Positions 45,915 to 54,753 of a stretch of 64,000 nt of DNA are shown here, in pieces; the stretch's first letter is position 1; every line of letters starts with the position of its first letter. Source of the stretch: Nostoc sp. ATCC 43529 (lineage in GTDB: Bacteria > Cyanobacteriota > Cyanobacteriia > Cyanobacteriales > Nostocaceae). Made by a program: the position numbers and the translations under genes. Below the pieces are notes generated by a model that saw nothing but the letters and a program-made list of their open reading frames with translations, was not told where the DNA came from and did no database searches. The stretch spans positions 80,864 through 144,863 of the forward strand of contig LWTK01000043.1 in the NCBI GenBank assembly GCA_003326205.1, read 5' to 3'.

Positions 45915-46095
45915 AGCTTCTCCTGCTCGCCTCCTAAATTCGGTTTGAAACGCGAAAGTTTCAAGTCGATTTTTCGCTCCCTCTGATAACTTAGATGCAT
46001 CCCACCCTTGAATGTTTCTGATTTTTAGTTGTTTTAGCTTTTCTACCTTTACAACTTTATCCGGATTGGATTAGTTCGGTCTAGAACACTTTATT

Positions 46096-46155
46096 GGTAG
46101 ATGCACCTTGATCTTCAACTCCCCTAGTAGGCTAACACCCACTGGGGGTTTTTTT
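46096..46155 (+). ncRNA. nsiR1: NsiR1-like small RNA, copy 1 (antisense to hetF leader)
   Basis: GGTAGATGCACCTTGATC..., then hairpin CCCCTAGTAGGCTAACACCCACTGGGG and seven T. TCCGGA, the DIF-type motif of heterocyst promoters, is at 46060-46065, 35 bp before the likely start. It lies 180-240 bp upstream of the hetF start codon on the opposite strand, so it would be antisense to a long hetF leader. Confidence 0.8.
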
Positions 46156-46490
46156 ATTTTGGCAAACAACAGCAACCTCTAATATCAAGTTCGTGTGAAC
46201 ACTTATAGTTAGAGCTAACACCCCGACACAAAGAGAATTCAAAGCGGCAGCTTTTGGCGATCTCAACTTCTCCTCAGGAAGACGTTTTACACTGGGAGCT
46301 TAGAATTATACAGCAAATTTCAATTTGGTGAAGTACACAACCTTAGCTCGAAAAACCAGATATAAGTTCTAATTTTGCTGCCAAATTCCAAATTATGAAT
46401 TCTCAATTCTGCTGTAAGTAATTAAACTAACTTGACATAACGCAGATATTCTCCGCCAGAAAATAATGCTTAACTTTAGAATACTTGATT

Positions 46491-46550
46491 GGCAGATGAA
46501 TGTACCTCGATCTTTAACTCCCCTAAATCGCTTAATATCCGCTATCACAG
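46491..46550 (+). ncRNA. NsiR1-like unit, copy 2, decayed
   Basis: GGCAGATGAATGTACCTCGATCTTTAACTCCCC keeps the 5' half, but the terminator hairpin and T run are lost and TCCGGA upstream is TCTCCGCC. Probably not expressed as a discrete RNA. Confidence 0.55.
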
Positions 46551-46722
46551 CACAGCAAAAACCCAGCGAACATCTCAATTAACCAAACCAGGGGCTTAAG
46601 CGCCCTATCTAAAACATAGTCAAAATTCTGGCAAACTGTAGTAGTTTTTGTTTGACACAAAAATAATCAAGTTTCTTGGAAATTTATCCGGAGCATGATG
46701 GTTAAACCTAGAACATTTAATT

Positions 46723-46783
46723 GGTAGATGCACCCTGATAACTAGCTCCCCTGGTAGGCTAATAGCCACTAGGGGTTTTTTTT
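46723..46783 (+). ncRNA. nsiR1: NsiR1-like small RNA, copy 3
   Basis: GGTAGATGCACCCTGATAAC, hairpin CCCCTGGTAGG...CCACTAGGGG and eight T. TCCGGA at 46687-46692. Confidence 0.8.
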
Positions 46784-47198
46784 GCTCATCACACATCTAT
46801 TTTTCAGGTAGCGCACTAATCATTGAATAATTGGTAGATTTGATCGTGCCAATTTTAGATTTTAGATTAAAAATTATTTCAGTTCATACCACCCGTAGTG
46901 GGCGGAACAAATCCAAAATTTAAAATCCGACGCTCGATAACTTGCTAACCCTGCGCTATCAAGCCCTGTAACCTTGTGTCGTCTTTAATCCAAAATCGGC
47001 AATCTAGCTTGAAAAGCCTTGTTCTTCACCCTTGACGTTGGTGTAGCCAGAGGCTCGCGGATACGGAGAATTATTACTCTATTCCCGCAAGCCTGAGGTC
47101 ACCCTAGCACCCTACAAAAAGCCACTCTCCAGGTGTCTACCCACAAGTCGGGAAACCCGTCCCAGCGACTGGCTGAACTTTTGGCAAAATCCAAAAAT

Positions 47199-47254
47199 GG
47201 TTGACCTGATAACTAACCCCTCTGATTGGCTAACACTTGTTGAGAGTTTTTTTT
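47199..47254 (+). ncRNA. NsiR1-like unit, copy 4, decayed
   Basis: GGTTGACCTGATAACTAACCCCTCTGATTGGCTAACAC with a weakened hairpin and eight T. The TAGATGCAC part and the TCCGGA motif are missing. Confidence 0.55.
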
Positions 47255-47332
47255 CTGGTGAGTAAACAACAATAACCTCAACTTCTGCATAATTTATCCG
47301 GTGGATAGCCATTAACTTGAGAAAACATTATT

Positions 47333-47393
47333 GGTAGATGCACCCTGATAACTCAACTCCCCTGGTTGGCTAACACCCACTGGGGGTTTTTTT
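47333..47393 (+). ncRNA. nsiR1: NsiR1-like small RNA, copy 5
   Basis: GGTAGATGCACCCTGATAAC, hairpin CCCCTGGTTGG...CCCACTGGGGG and seven T. Upstream motif is TCCGGT (47297-47302), one base off. Confidence 0.8.
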
Positions 47394-47629
47394 GTTTGGA
47401 ACCATCGAAGAATTTTAGATTTTAGATTTTGGATTAGGGTTTTTCGGTTCAGAGCAAACTCTTTTGTAGACAGAACAAATCTCAAACCAAAGCCCAGTAC
47501 CCTTGTGATTGGGATGAATCTAAAAGACGCTCGTGGACTTGCTAACGCTAGGCGATCGCCAATTCCAAATCTTGTTGGAGGTAGAGCATTTTTTCCGGAA
47601 CATGCTGGCTGCCCCTAGAAAACATTATT

Positions 47630-47688
47630 GGTAGATGCACCCTGATAACTCACTCCCCTAGTAGGCTAACACCAACTGGGGTTTTTTT
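47630..47688 (+). ncRNA. nsiR1: NsiR1-like small RNA, copy 6
   Basis: GGTAGATGCACCCTGATAAC, hairpin CCCCTAGTAGG...CCAACTGGGG and seven T. TCCGGA at 47594-47599. Confidence 0.8.
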
Positions 47689-47758
47689 ATTTTAAAAAAT
47701 AATTGACCTTTGTACAAATTTATCCGGAGTATGGCGTTCAACCTCAGAACATTTAATT

Positions 47759-47818
47759 GGTAGATGCACCCTGATAACTAACTCCCCTGGCTGGCTAACA
47801 CCCACTGGGGGTTTTTTT
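47759..47818 (+). ncRNA. nsiR1: NsiR1-like small RNA, copy 7
   Basis: GGTAGATGCACCCTGATAAC, hairpin CCCCTGGCTGG...CCCACTGGGGG and seven T. TCCGGA at 47723-47728. First copy of the array when read from the thioredoxin-like gene side. Confidence 0.8.
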
Positions 47819-48084
47819 ATGCCTAGAGCCACAGCAGTTTGTTGTTAGACATCATGAGCCTCCATAAACTGCCACATACCCAGAATGCACCTTGTCGCTA
47901 CTGCTAGTAGACCTTGAATATCCCTTTATTGTCACCTTAGAGCAAAACTTGGTCACCCAATCCCTGAATCGCTTTCCTTTTATTTTTAGCTAAACAGGTG
48001 ACTCTAAAATGATTGCTATGATATTTAATCACATTCTTAAGTTTTTTTCTAGATTCCTACTTTCTCGTTCTTCGACTTGGGGCA

Positions 48085-48170
48085 TTGGGCATTGGGCATT
48101 GGTTATTCCCCGCGTCCCCGCGTCCCCGCGTCTCCCCATCTCCCCATCTCCCCATCCCCCCATCCCCTTT
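48085..48170. repeat. Short tandem repeats upstream of the thioredoxin-like gene
   Basis: GGGCATTGGGCATTGG, then CCCGCGTCCCCGCGTCC and CTCCCCATCTCCCCATC units. An open frame of 70 codons across it is not a gene. Confidence 0.85.
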
Positions 48171-48255
48171 TTGTTGACATTAACAACCTGCTATATGGTA
48201 TATTTCATGGCGTTATGCTAGGATATCTAGCCTAAAACCAAAGAGTTGCCAACCG

Positions 48256-48579
48256 ATGAGTTTAGCTGTAATTAAGTTTTCTTCTGAAGAGTGCGGCATC
48301 TGCCACAAAATGTCTTTTTATGACAAAAAGGTGGCTGAAGAACTGGGTTTAGAATTTATCGATGTGAAAATGCAGGATACAGCTGCTTACCGCAAGTATC
48401 GCAAGATTTTATTGACTCAGTATCCTGATAAATCAGAAATGGGATGGCCTACTTACATTGTTTGCAATTCTTCAGAAGGAGAATTTGAGATTGTAGGTGA
48501 GGTAAAAGGAGGTCATCCCAAAGGTGAATTTAGAAGCCGTCTCCAGCAGGTTCTCGATTCTACAACTAGTCAGAATTAA
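48256..48579 (+). CDS. Thioredoxin-like protein with CGIC motif
   Basis: 107 residues, no signal peptide. Thioredoxin fold start VIKFSSEECGICHKMSFYDKK with redox pair C-G-I-C, where most thioredoxins have C-G-P-C, and GWPTYIVCNSSEG holding the cis-Pro. Likely a thiol oxidoreductase or redox sensor of the cytoplasm. ATG at 48256. It converges on the next gene, overlapping its end by 14 bp. Confidence 0.88.
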   Translation: MSLAVIKFSSEECGICHKMSFYDKKVAEELGLEFIDVKMQDTAAYRKYRKILLTQYPDKSEMGWPTYIVCNSSEGEFEIVGEVKGGHPKGEFRSRLQQVLDSTTSQN

Positions 48580-48799
48580 TTACCTCAAAAGATTTAACCT
48601 CCAGGACAGGGCCAATCATGGCAGCTGTCATCACATCTTCACGCACCTGTCCTTTAACTTTTGCTTTTTGTCCGGCTTTGAGTAAGTCTTTATCTGCCCC
48701 TCTGAGGATTTCGTAAGTAACACCCTCTTCTGTAACTAAAGCCCATGCGCCTGGGCCAATATCACGGCGTTGAATTGTACCTGTAAGTGTAATGCTCAT
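48566..48799 (-). CDS. Small OB-fold-like protein (DUF5818-like)
   Basis: 77 residues from the ATG at 48799 (MSITLTGTIQRRDIGPGAW). The frame is open upstream through repeats but that part is not coding. The pattern of five short strands (LTGTIQRRDIG, WALVTEEGVTYEIL, KAKVKGQVRED, VLEVKSFEVI) suggests an OB fold; it resembles DUF5818 in layout. Role unknown. 3' end overlaps the convergent thioredoxin-like gene. Confidence 0.75.
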   Translation of the reverse strand: MSITLTGTIQRRDIGPGAWALVTEEGVTYEILRGADKDLLKAGQKAKVKGQVREDVMTAAMIGPVLEVKSFEVINSD

Positions 48800-48953
48800 A
48801 AATAGTGCTGATTGGGAGAGTAGGGACTGGGGATTCGGCACTGGGGAGATGGGGAGATGGGGAGATGGGGAGGTGAGGAGAAAGTAATTCTTCTTTCCCC
48901 CCATCTCCCCATCCCCTTATCCCCCCATCCTCTTCTCCATGCCCCATACCCAT

Positions 48954-50804
48954 TTATGCTGCTTTTTCTTCGTTTTGCAATGCTAAACGAGCAAGTCCAT
49001 AACAAAGTATGGCGTTGGCGATTAGGAACAGACGTGCTAAGTTAACATTTCCAAATCCCCAAACTGCTGGGTCGTAAATAGCACTTACTGTCAAGCAGGC
49101 TGCTACTCCTAGTGTTGAACCAATGGCAAACCATTTCCAACTAGGATGTCCTAACAGTAATGCCATTAATACAATAGGAATCAATACGCTGGCAAACAGA
49201 GGATTGAATGCATCACTTCCTTGGAGGGTATTGCCGAGTTCTGGAATTGAACTGCCCAAAACCCGGAAAGGCCATTGGGGAAGGTCAAAGATATAGATTC
49301 CTTTGAGGAAGAATAAGCCAGAACTGCCAGCAATTAAACCGCTAGACAAAGACCAGCTCCAAGTGAAGGGGAAGTAAACCCGTAAAAACCAAGCTAGTAG
49401 GTAAGAACCAATCACCATTAAAATCTTCGGTAACAGTGCTACTGCACCACCGTCAATCCAAAAGCCGGGATTCAGGTAGCCATTATCCCGTAACCACCGG
49501 AAGAAATCTTGAAAACTGATTTGCCCTTCAACAGCTAGTTTGACTGCTGCTTCTGCATTGAGTTGTCCAGCGCCATAATAGTTCAAACCATCATCTTGGA
49601 TAACTCGTGCTGACTGCTTGAGGACTTTTAAAATTTCATCTGGTTCTTTAATACCAGTAGCTTTGATTAATGCCGCAACACCAGCAACGTGGGGGGAAGC
49701 CATGCTTGTACCTTGGAAACCAAGAAATACGCCTTCGCCTTTTTCGTTGATAGTTTCTTGGAGAATCTTTCCAGCTTCACTACCACCAGGAGCAGAGATA
49801 TCGACCCCTGCACCAAAGTTAGAATAGGGTGCTTTTTCGCCGTCTGGGCCGATCGCTGAAACGCCAATGACGTGAGGATAACGCGCTGGATAGCTTGCCC
49901 CGTTGGCGCTTTCATTACCCGCCGCGGCAATGATGACTACACCTTTTCTATGGGCATACTCGATCGCTTCTTTCATCAACTTGCTTTCACCGCCACCGCC
50001 CAAGCTCATATTAATCACATCTGCGCCTTTATCAGCAGCAAATTTAATCGCTTCGGCAATATCGGCTACGGTACCGCCACCATAGGCACTCAGTACCTTC
50101 AGCGGCATCAAACTGGCTTCATAAGCAATTCCAGCTACGCCATATTTGTTATTTGTGGCTTGGGCAATGGTTCCAGCAACGTGAGTACCATGACCGTTAT
50201 CGTCATCAGCTTTTTCTTTGTCGTTGACAAAATCATAGCCTTTGACGAATTTTGTCTCATACAAGTCACGCACCTTGGTAATGCCAGTGTCTATTACTGC
50301 AACGGTGACGCCGCTGCCTTTGGTTTGACTCCATGCACCTTCGATGCCAATTTTGTGCAAGTTCCACTGCTTGCTGTAATATTGGTCATTGGGGCCAGTT
50401 AATGAGAGATTTACCTCGTCATTTTCTTCGGGCCGCAAAAATTCTCCCAGCCAAGCGGCTTCACCTGGCTGTGGAATCTTTCTGTAGATATAATTTGGCT
50501 CTATGATTTCTGTGGCTTGGGCAAACTGAGATTTTTTCAGTTCTTGGAGTCGTTGCCGATCGCCCTCGATAATATACACATTATCCTTCGCCGAAAATTT
50601 GTTGTCTAATTGGGGTGTAACGTTGTATTGTTTGGCGATCGCTTGTAAATTCTGTTCCACCACAGTTGATGGAATATCTTCACGAAAATCAAGCAAAATC
50701 GTCTCAAAATCGCCTTTAACTGCAAGTCCCTGGAAATTCAGGAAACCAAATACAGCAGCTCCCAACCCAATGACAAACAAGCACAATAATATAAGTTTTC
50801 TCAT
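48954..50804 (-). CDS. Subtilisin-family (S8) serine peptidase with C-terminal membrane helices
   Basis: 616 residues: an N-terminal export signal or anchor (LILLCLFVIGLGAAVFGFL), a propeptide-like region (about 30-130), and the S8 domain with the triad Asp in VTVAVIDTGITK, His in DDNGHGTHVAGT and Ser in QGTSMASPHVAGVAAL, plus the oxyanion Asn in IIAAAGNESANG. After residue 450 come about four hydrophobic segments (LLPKILMVIGSYLLAWFL, SGLIAGSSGLFFLKG, SVLIPIVLMALLLG, LARLFLIANAILCYGL). It is thus a protease domain in the periplasm tied to a multi-pass C-terminus, unlike secreted subtilases. Substrate unknown. Confidence 0.93.
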   Translation of the reverse strand: MRKLILLCLFVIGLGAAVFGFLNFQGLAVKGDFETILLDFREDIPSTVVEQNLQAIAKQYNVTPQLDNKFSAKDNVYIIEGDRQRLQELKKSQFAQATEIIEPNYIYRKIPQPGEAAWLGEFLRPEENDEVNLSLTGPNDQYYSKQWNLHKIGIEGAWSQTKGSGVTVAVIDTGITKVRDLYETKFVKGYDFVNDKEKADDDNGHGTHVAGTIAQATNNKYGVAGIAYEASLMPLKVLSAYGGGTVADIAEAIKFAADKGADVINMSLGGGGESKLMKEAIEYAHRKGVVIIAAAGNESANGASYPARYPHVIGVSAIGPDGEKAPYSNFGAGVDISAPGGSEAGKILQETINEKGEGVFLGFQGTSMASPHVAGVAALIKATGIKEPDEILKVLKQSARVIQDDGLNYYGAGQLNAEAAVKLAVEGQISFQDFFRWLRDNGYLNPGFWIDGGAVALLPKILMVIGSYLLAWFLRVYFPFTWSWSLSSGLIAGSSGLFFLKGIYIFDLPQWPFRVLGSSIPELGNTLQGSDAFNPLFASVLIPIVLMALLLGHPSWKWFAIGSTLGVAACLTVSAIYDPAVWGFGNVNLARLFLIANAILCYGLARLALQNEEKAA

Positions 50805-50921
50805 ATTAACTCATCACCGCTTTTTGCCAGTTTTCCCACTACCATAACTTATCTGTGCCCCTTGTTGGTGTAATTTGCACTTTAGTTTACCTTCACTTCA
50901 TAACTCAGGACTGTTGAAACG

Positions 50922-51356
50922 ATGGAACGTGGTCTTTTGTGGTTACCTCTATTAGCAATGTTTTTCTGGCTAGCTTGGCAAGGCTCAAGGGAGTATCAAA
51001 AAGTTGAAGCCTATCGTGTCTGGGCAGAGCAATTTGAACGAGCTAAGTATGATATTTATTCGGTATTAGGTCAAAAAGGAAACTCTATAACTTGGGGTAA
51101 ACCCACACCCCAAGGGCCAATTAAACTAGAAACATTTTCTTTAGTTAATGTCCAACAAATACGTCTTTTGGTAGATGACAAGTTAGTAAATATAGAAAAT
51201 CCACCCGATAAAGGCCGTTCCATAGAGTTAGAATTTGTATTTTCCGAATCCACTGAGTCAGTGCGCGTTCCGTTTACAGAAATTCCTTTAGCGGCGGAAT
51301 GGGCAAAGTTTTTAGATTTAGGGTTAGCAACTTGGCGATCGCCAACAAATCAGTAG
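50922..51356 (+). CDS. Conserved hypothetical protein with N-terminal membrane anchor
   Basis: 144 residues. Membrane helix at 3-20 (RGLLWLPLLAMFFWLAW), then a soluble part starting SREYQKVEAYRVWAEQFERAKYDIYSVLGQKG with a beta-rich second half (ITWGKPTPQGPIKLETFSL, VDDKLVNIENPP). Divergent from the subtilase gene with 117 bp between. I know it only as a cyanobacterial hypothetical. Confidence 0.75.
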   Translation: MERGLLWLPLLAMFFWLAWQGSREYQKVEAYRVWAEQFERAKYDIYSVLGQKGNSITWGKPTPQGPIKLETFSLVNVQQIRLLVDDKLVNIENPPDKGRSIELEFVFSESTESVRVPFTEIPLAAEWAKFLDLGLATWRSPTNQ

Positions 51357-51537
51357 CTGTATCAAGTGTGGCCAATTATTTATGGCATTAAATATTAAGT
51401 TTTTGCAACACAACCACTTGATAGGAATCAGGCGTAGGGAACTCGATCAAAGAATTTAGTTGCTCAATACTAAATCTTTTGAGTCTAGTTATTTCCCTAC
51501 ACCTGCTTTGAAGAAACTTGGTTATCAAAAAACAGAA

Positions 51538-54500
51538 CTAAATAGTGATAAAAGTCGTAGAAGACTGAGCCAAGAGTATACTTGCACTGGCATTATCCAA
51601 CTTTGCCAACACTTGATTGTCAGAACTATCGAGAATGAAGGCTTGAGTTCCTTGTTGCTGTATCAACAATTGACCAAACTGGAGACCACCAGAAAGGGCA
51701 ATTTTGTCTATACCTGCTTTAAAATCGACAATCGAGTCAGTTCCCTCACCTGAAGCTAATACAAAAGTATCAGCACCATAATCTCCTGTCAGCACATCGT
51801 TGCCTTTACCACCGTAAAGCCAGTCGTCACCTGCACGACCGTAGAGTTTGTCATCACCGATACCACCAAATAAAGTATCGTTGTCATTATTACCCCACAG
51901 ATAGTCATTGCCACTATCCCCATAGAGCAGGTCATTACCATCTCCTCCCCAGACAGTATCATATCCGTCACCTCCCCAAACTTGGTCATTTCCAAAATTA
52001 GCTACTATTTTGTCTGCCCCTCCAAAGCCATAAATCTTGTTGGCTGGGGCTTTGCCTTGTAAGAACTCAGAAGCGTTAGTACCATTGATAACTGGAATTT
52101 CTGGAGTGGGAGTGGGTTTAACTACACCAGTAATGGCAAAGTCAAAGGGGCTTTCGTTACTATCGTTGTTGCTTAAACTGAAGCTACCACTATAGGTGCC
52201 AGGTGTAATAGTATTGAGTGCCAAGCTTATGGTAGCAGAAGCATTAGCAGCCACACTAGCGGGGATAGTTCCTACTAAACTAAAACCGTCAGGAAGCTCA
52301 AGATTACTCAAGTTTAGTGCAGCTGTACCGATGTTCTGAATGGTAAAGGTTTCAGTCAGGGTGTTACCGACAGTGGTGTTGCCAAAGTCAATGGTGGTCA
52401 TGCCATCTGCAATGTCAACTGTGCCATTGAGAACTTGAATTTCTGGAGTGGGAACAGGTTTAACTGTGCCGCTAATGGCAAAGTCAAAGGCACTTTCATT
52501 ACTATCGTTGTTGCTAAGAATCAGAGTGCCACCATAGGTGCCAGGTGTTGCGGTGTTGAGTCCGACGGTTATGGTGGTGGAAGCATTAGCAGCCACACTA
52601 GTGGGGAGAGTTCCCACTAAACTAAAGCCATCGGGGAGTTTGAGATTACTCAAGTTTAGTGCAGCTGTACCGGTGTTCTTAATCGTAAAGGTTTTGGTCA
52701 GAGTATTACCAACGATGGCATCACCAAAGTTGATGGCAGTTGTAGTTCCATCTGCAATGTCAACAGCACCATTGAGAACTTGAATTTCTGGAGTGGGAAC
52801 AGGTTTAACTGTGCCGCTAATGGCAAAGTCAAAGGCACTTTCATTACTATCGTTGTTGCTAAGAATCAGAGTGCCACCATAGGTGCCAGGTGTTGCGGTG
52901 TTGAGTCCGACGGTTATGATGGTGGAAGCATTAGCAGCCACACTAATGGGGAGAGTTCCCACTAAACTAAAGCCGTCGGGGAGTTTGAGATTACTCAAGT
53001 TTAGTGCAGCTGTACCGGTGTTCTTAATCGTAAAGGTTTTGGTCAGAGTATTACCAACGATGGCATCACCAAAGTTGATGGCAGTTGTAGTTCCATCTGC
53101 AATGTCAACAGCACCATTGAGAACTTGAATTTCTGGAGTGGGAACAGGTTTAACTGTGCCGCTAATGGCAAAGTCAAAGGCACTTTCGTTACTATCGTTG
53201 TTGCTCAGAATCAGAGTGCCACCATAAGTGCCAGGTGTTGCGGTGTTGAGTCCGACGGTTATGGTAGCAGAAGCATTAGCAGCCACACTAGTGGAGAGAG
53301 TTCCCACTAAACTAAAGCCATCGGGGAGTTTGAGATTACTCAAGTTTAGTGCAGCTGTACCGATGTTCTTAATCGTAAAGGTTTTGGTCAGAGTATTACC
53401 AACGATGGCATCACCAAAGTTGATGGCAGTTGTAGTTCCATCTGCAATGTCAACAGCACCATTGAGAACTTGAATTTCTGGAGTGGGAATTTTAATGGTT
53501 GGAGCTTCGTGGGCACCAATGTCAACCACTGCGGTGCCATTGCCGTCGCCATCTTGAAGAGTTCTGCCAGTTACATTATTGAAGGCACTGGAACCAGCAT
53601 CAATGGCAATACTTCCAGGTTTGAGTGCAAAATTACGAGTCGCAGCATTCACAAATTGTGGATCTTTACCTAGAATTAAATTAGTTCCTGTTTTGTTGTA
53701 ATTACTAGTGTTGTAAATCAAATTGTGGTCAGCTTTGATATTTTTAGCTAAGCCGCTTACAACATATGAATTGCCATTTAACTGAGCATACATAATGTTA
53801 TTTACAACATTCACATTTTCTGATAAACCATTAACTAAAATTTCACCAGAACCTTTGAGTTCGGGATGTTGTGAATTCTGGTAAGTCGTGTTGTTTATCA
53901 CATCAACATTGGAACTTTTAAATACCTGGATACCAGCACCACCATTGTTATAAGAAATGTTATTGGTGATTAAAATTTTTCCTTTGTATGGCTGATTATC
54001 TAAGCCCGGACTATTGGCTGCATCAATCATAATGCCGTGCCCTTCTGTGGCTTTACCAGTCTCACTTTCCCACCAAGGAATGTAAGTATAATTGTCGAAA
54101 CTTACGTTATTACGAATGATAATTTTGTAATCTGTGGTGTTATTATCTAAGTTCCGATTATTGAGAGTGGTGATAGCATTTGCTCCCCAAGGACTATACC
54201 AGCATGTTTCAGAAACAGTATTGTTTTCAATGATGAGATAGTCAGCTTCTTTACTTGAAATTCCACCACTTGGGAATTTACTAATAGTGTTGCCACGAAT
54301 TGTAATGTGATGAGAACTGTTGTTTGCTTTATCTGGTTGAATGTTAATTCCCGCTCCATTTGTTAGTGGATTGCCTAAATCACTTTGTTGAGACTTTGCA
54401 TACTCTAATGTAATTTGGTCGTTGGCACCAACCATCTTCAGACCCTCGATGACGATGTAGGATGAACCTACAATGTTGATGGCTTGGAAATTAGTTGATT

Positions 54501-54753
54501 TGATTAGAGGATTGTGACCAGGTAAGGCTTTGAATGTAATTGGCGCGTCTTGAGTACCCTGTTTTTGAAAAATTCCTAGTACAGGACTTTTAGGGTATTT
54601 ACTTTGTTCGTAAGTACCGTTCATAACGTATACCGTATCGCCTGCTTGCACTAAGTTTGCGGCTTTTTGCAGAGTACGAAATGCGCTTCCTTCTTTCAAA
54701 CCATCATTGCTATCGTTACCTGTTCCAGAAACGTAGTATACTTTGCCAGCCAT
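51538..54753 (-). CDS. Beta-helix / anchor-D / RTX extracellular protein
   Basis: 1071 residues, no N-terminal signal peptide. Residues 1-420 form a right-handed parallel beta-helix (DUF1565-type start GKVYYVSGTGNDSNDG, then runs such as NNISYNNGGAGIQVF and NNTTYQNS), seen in polysaccharide lyases and adhesins. Four ~115-residue anchor-D-like domains follow (about 425-885; each starts PEIQVLNG and has FGDAIVGNTLTKTFTIKN). About 900-1010 are RTX Ca-binding nonapeptides (GGDGYDTVWGGDGNDLLYG), then a type I secretion-like C-terminus. Export by a type I system is expected. The repeats are 345 bp, three nearly identical. Substrate and binding partner unknown. Confidence 0.92.
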   Translation of the reverse strand: MAGKVYYVSGTGNDSNDGLKEGSAFRTLQKAANLVQAGDTVYVMNGTYEQSKYPKSPVLGIFQKQGTQDAPITFKALPGHNPLIKSTNFQAINIVGSSYIVIEGLKMVGANDQITLEYAKSQQSDLGNPLTNGAGINIQPDKANNSSHHITIRGNTISKFPSGGISSKEADYLIIENNTVSETCWYSPWGANAITTLNNRNLDNNTTDYKIIIRNNVSFDNYTYIPWWESETGKATEGHGIMIDAANSPGLDNQPYKGKILITNNISYNNGGAGIQVFKSSNVDVINNTTYQNSQHPELKGSGEILVNGLSENVNVVNNIMYAQLNGNSYVVSGLAKNIKADHNLIYNTSNYNKTGTNLILGKDPQFVNAATRNFALKPGSIAIDAGSSAFNNVTGRTLQDGDGNGTAVVDIGAHEAPTIKIPTPEIQVLNGAVDIADGTTTAINFGDAIVGNTLTKTFTIKNIGTAALNLSNLKLPDGFSLVGTLSTSVAANASATITVGLNTATPGTYGGTLILSNNDSNESAFDFAISGTVKPVPTPEIQVLNGAVDIADGTTTAINFGDAIVGNTLTKTFTIKNTGTAALNLSNLKLPDGFSLVGTLPISVAANASTIITVGLNTATPGTYGGTLILSNNDSNESAFDFAISGTVKPVPTPEIQVLNGAVDIADGTTTAINFGDAIVGNTLTKTFTIKNTGTAALNLSNLKLPDGFSLVGTLPTSVAANASTTITVGLNTATPGTYGGTLILSNNDSNESAFDFAISGTVKPVPTPEIQVLNGTVDIADGMTTIDFGNTTVGNTLTETFTIQNIGTAALNLSNLELPDGFSLVGTIPASVAANASATISLALNTITPGTYSGSFSLSNNDSNESPFDFAITGVVKPTPTPEIPVINGTNASEFLQGKAPANKIYGFGGADKIVANFGNDQVWGGDGYDTVWGGDGNDLLYGDSGNDYLWGNNDNDTLFGGIGDDKLYGRAGDDWLYGGKGNDVLTGDYGADTFVLASGEGTDSIVDFKAGIDKIALSGGLQFGQLLIQQQGTQAFILDSSDNQVLAKLDNASASILLAQSSTTFITI
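52089..53468. repeat. 345-bp tandem repeats inside the exoprotein gene
   Basis: Units at 52434-52778, 52779-53123 and 53124-53468 are almost identical; the one at 52089-52433 is clearly diverged. One unit codes one anchor-D-like domain of 115 residues. Confidence 0.95.

Larger units (their letters stand above)
45915..48255. other. NsiR1-like array region between hetF and the thioredoxin-like gene
   Basis: 2.3 kb without protein genes. Holds seven copies of a ~60-nt small RNA unit on the plus strand, with fragments of other repeats between them, and at 48085-48170 a tract of GGGCATTGGGCATTGG and CCCGCGTCCCCGCGTC/CTCCCCATCTCCCC repeats. Confidence 0.75.

Noticed and set aside
46096..47818. CRISPR-like or ordinary terminator array
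   Set aside because: Units are irregularly spaced, each has its own promoter-like TCCGGA motif and terminator, and the place next to hetF fits NsiR1 much better.
48009..48221. 70-codon open frame
   Set aside because: Most of it is the short tandem repeat tract; no family resemblance.
52435..53673. Repeated plus-strand frames of 61-81 codons
   Set aside because: Antisense shadows of the 345-bp repeats in the exoprotein gene.
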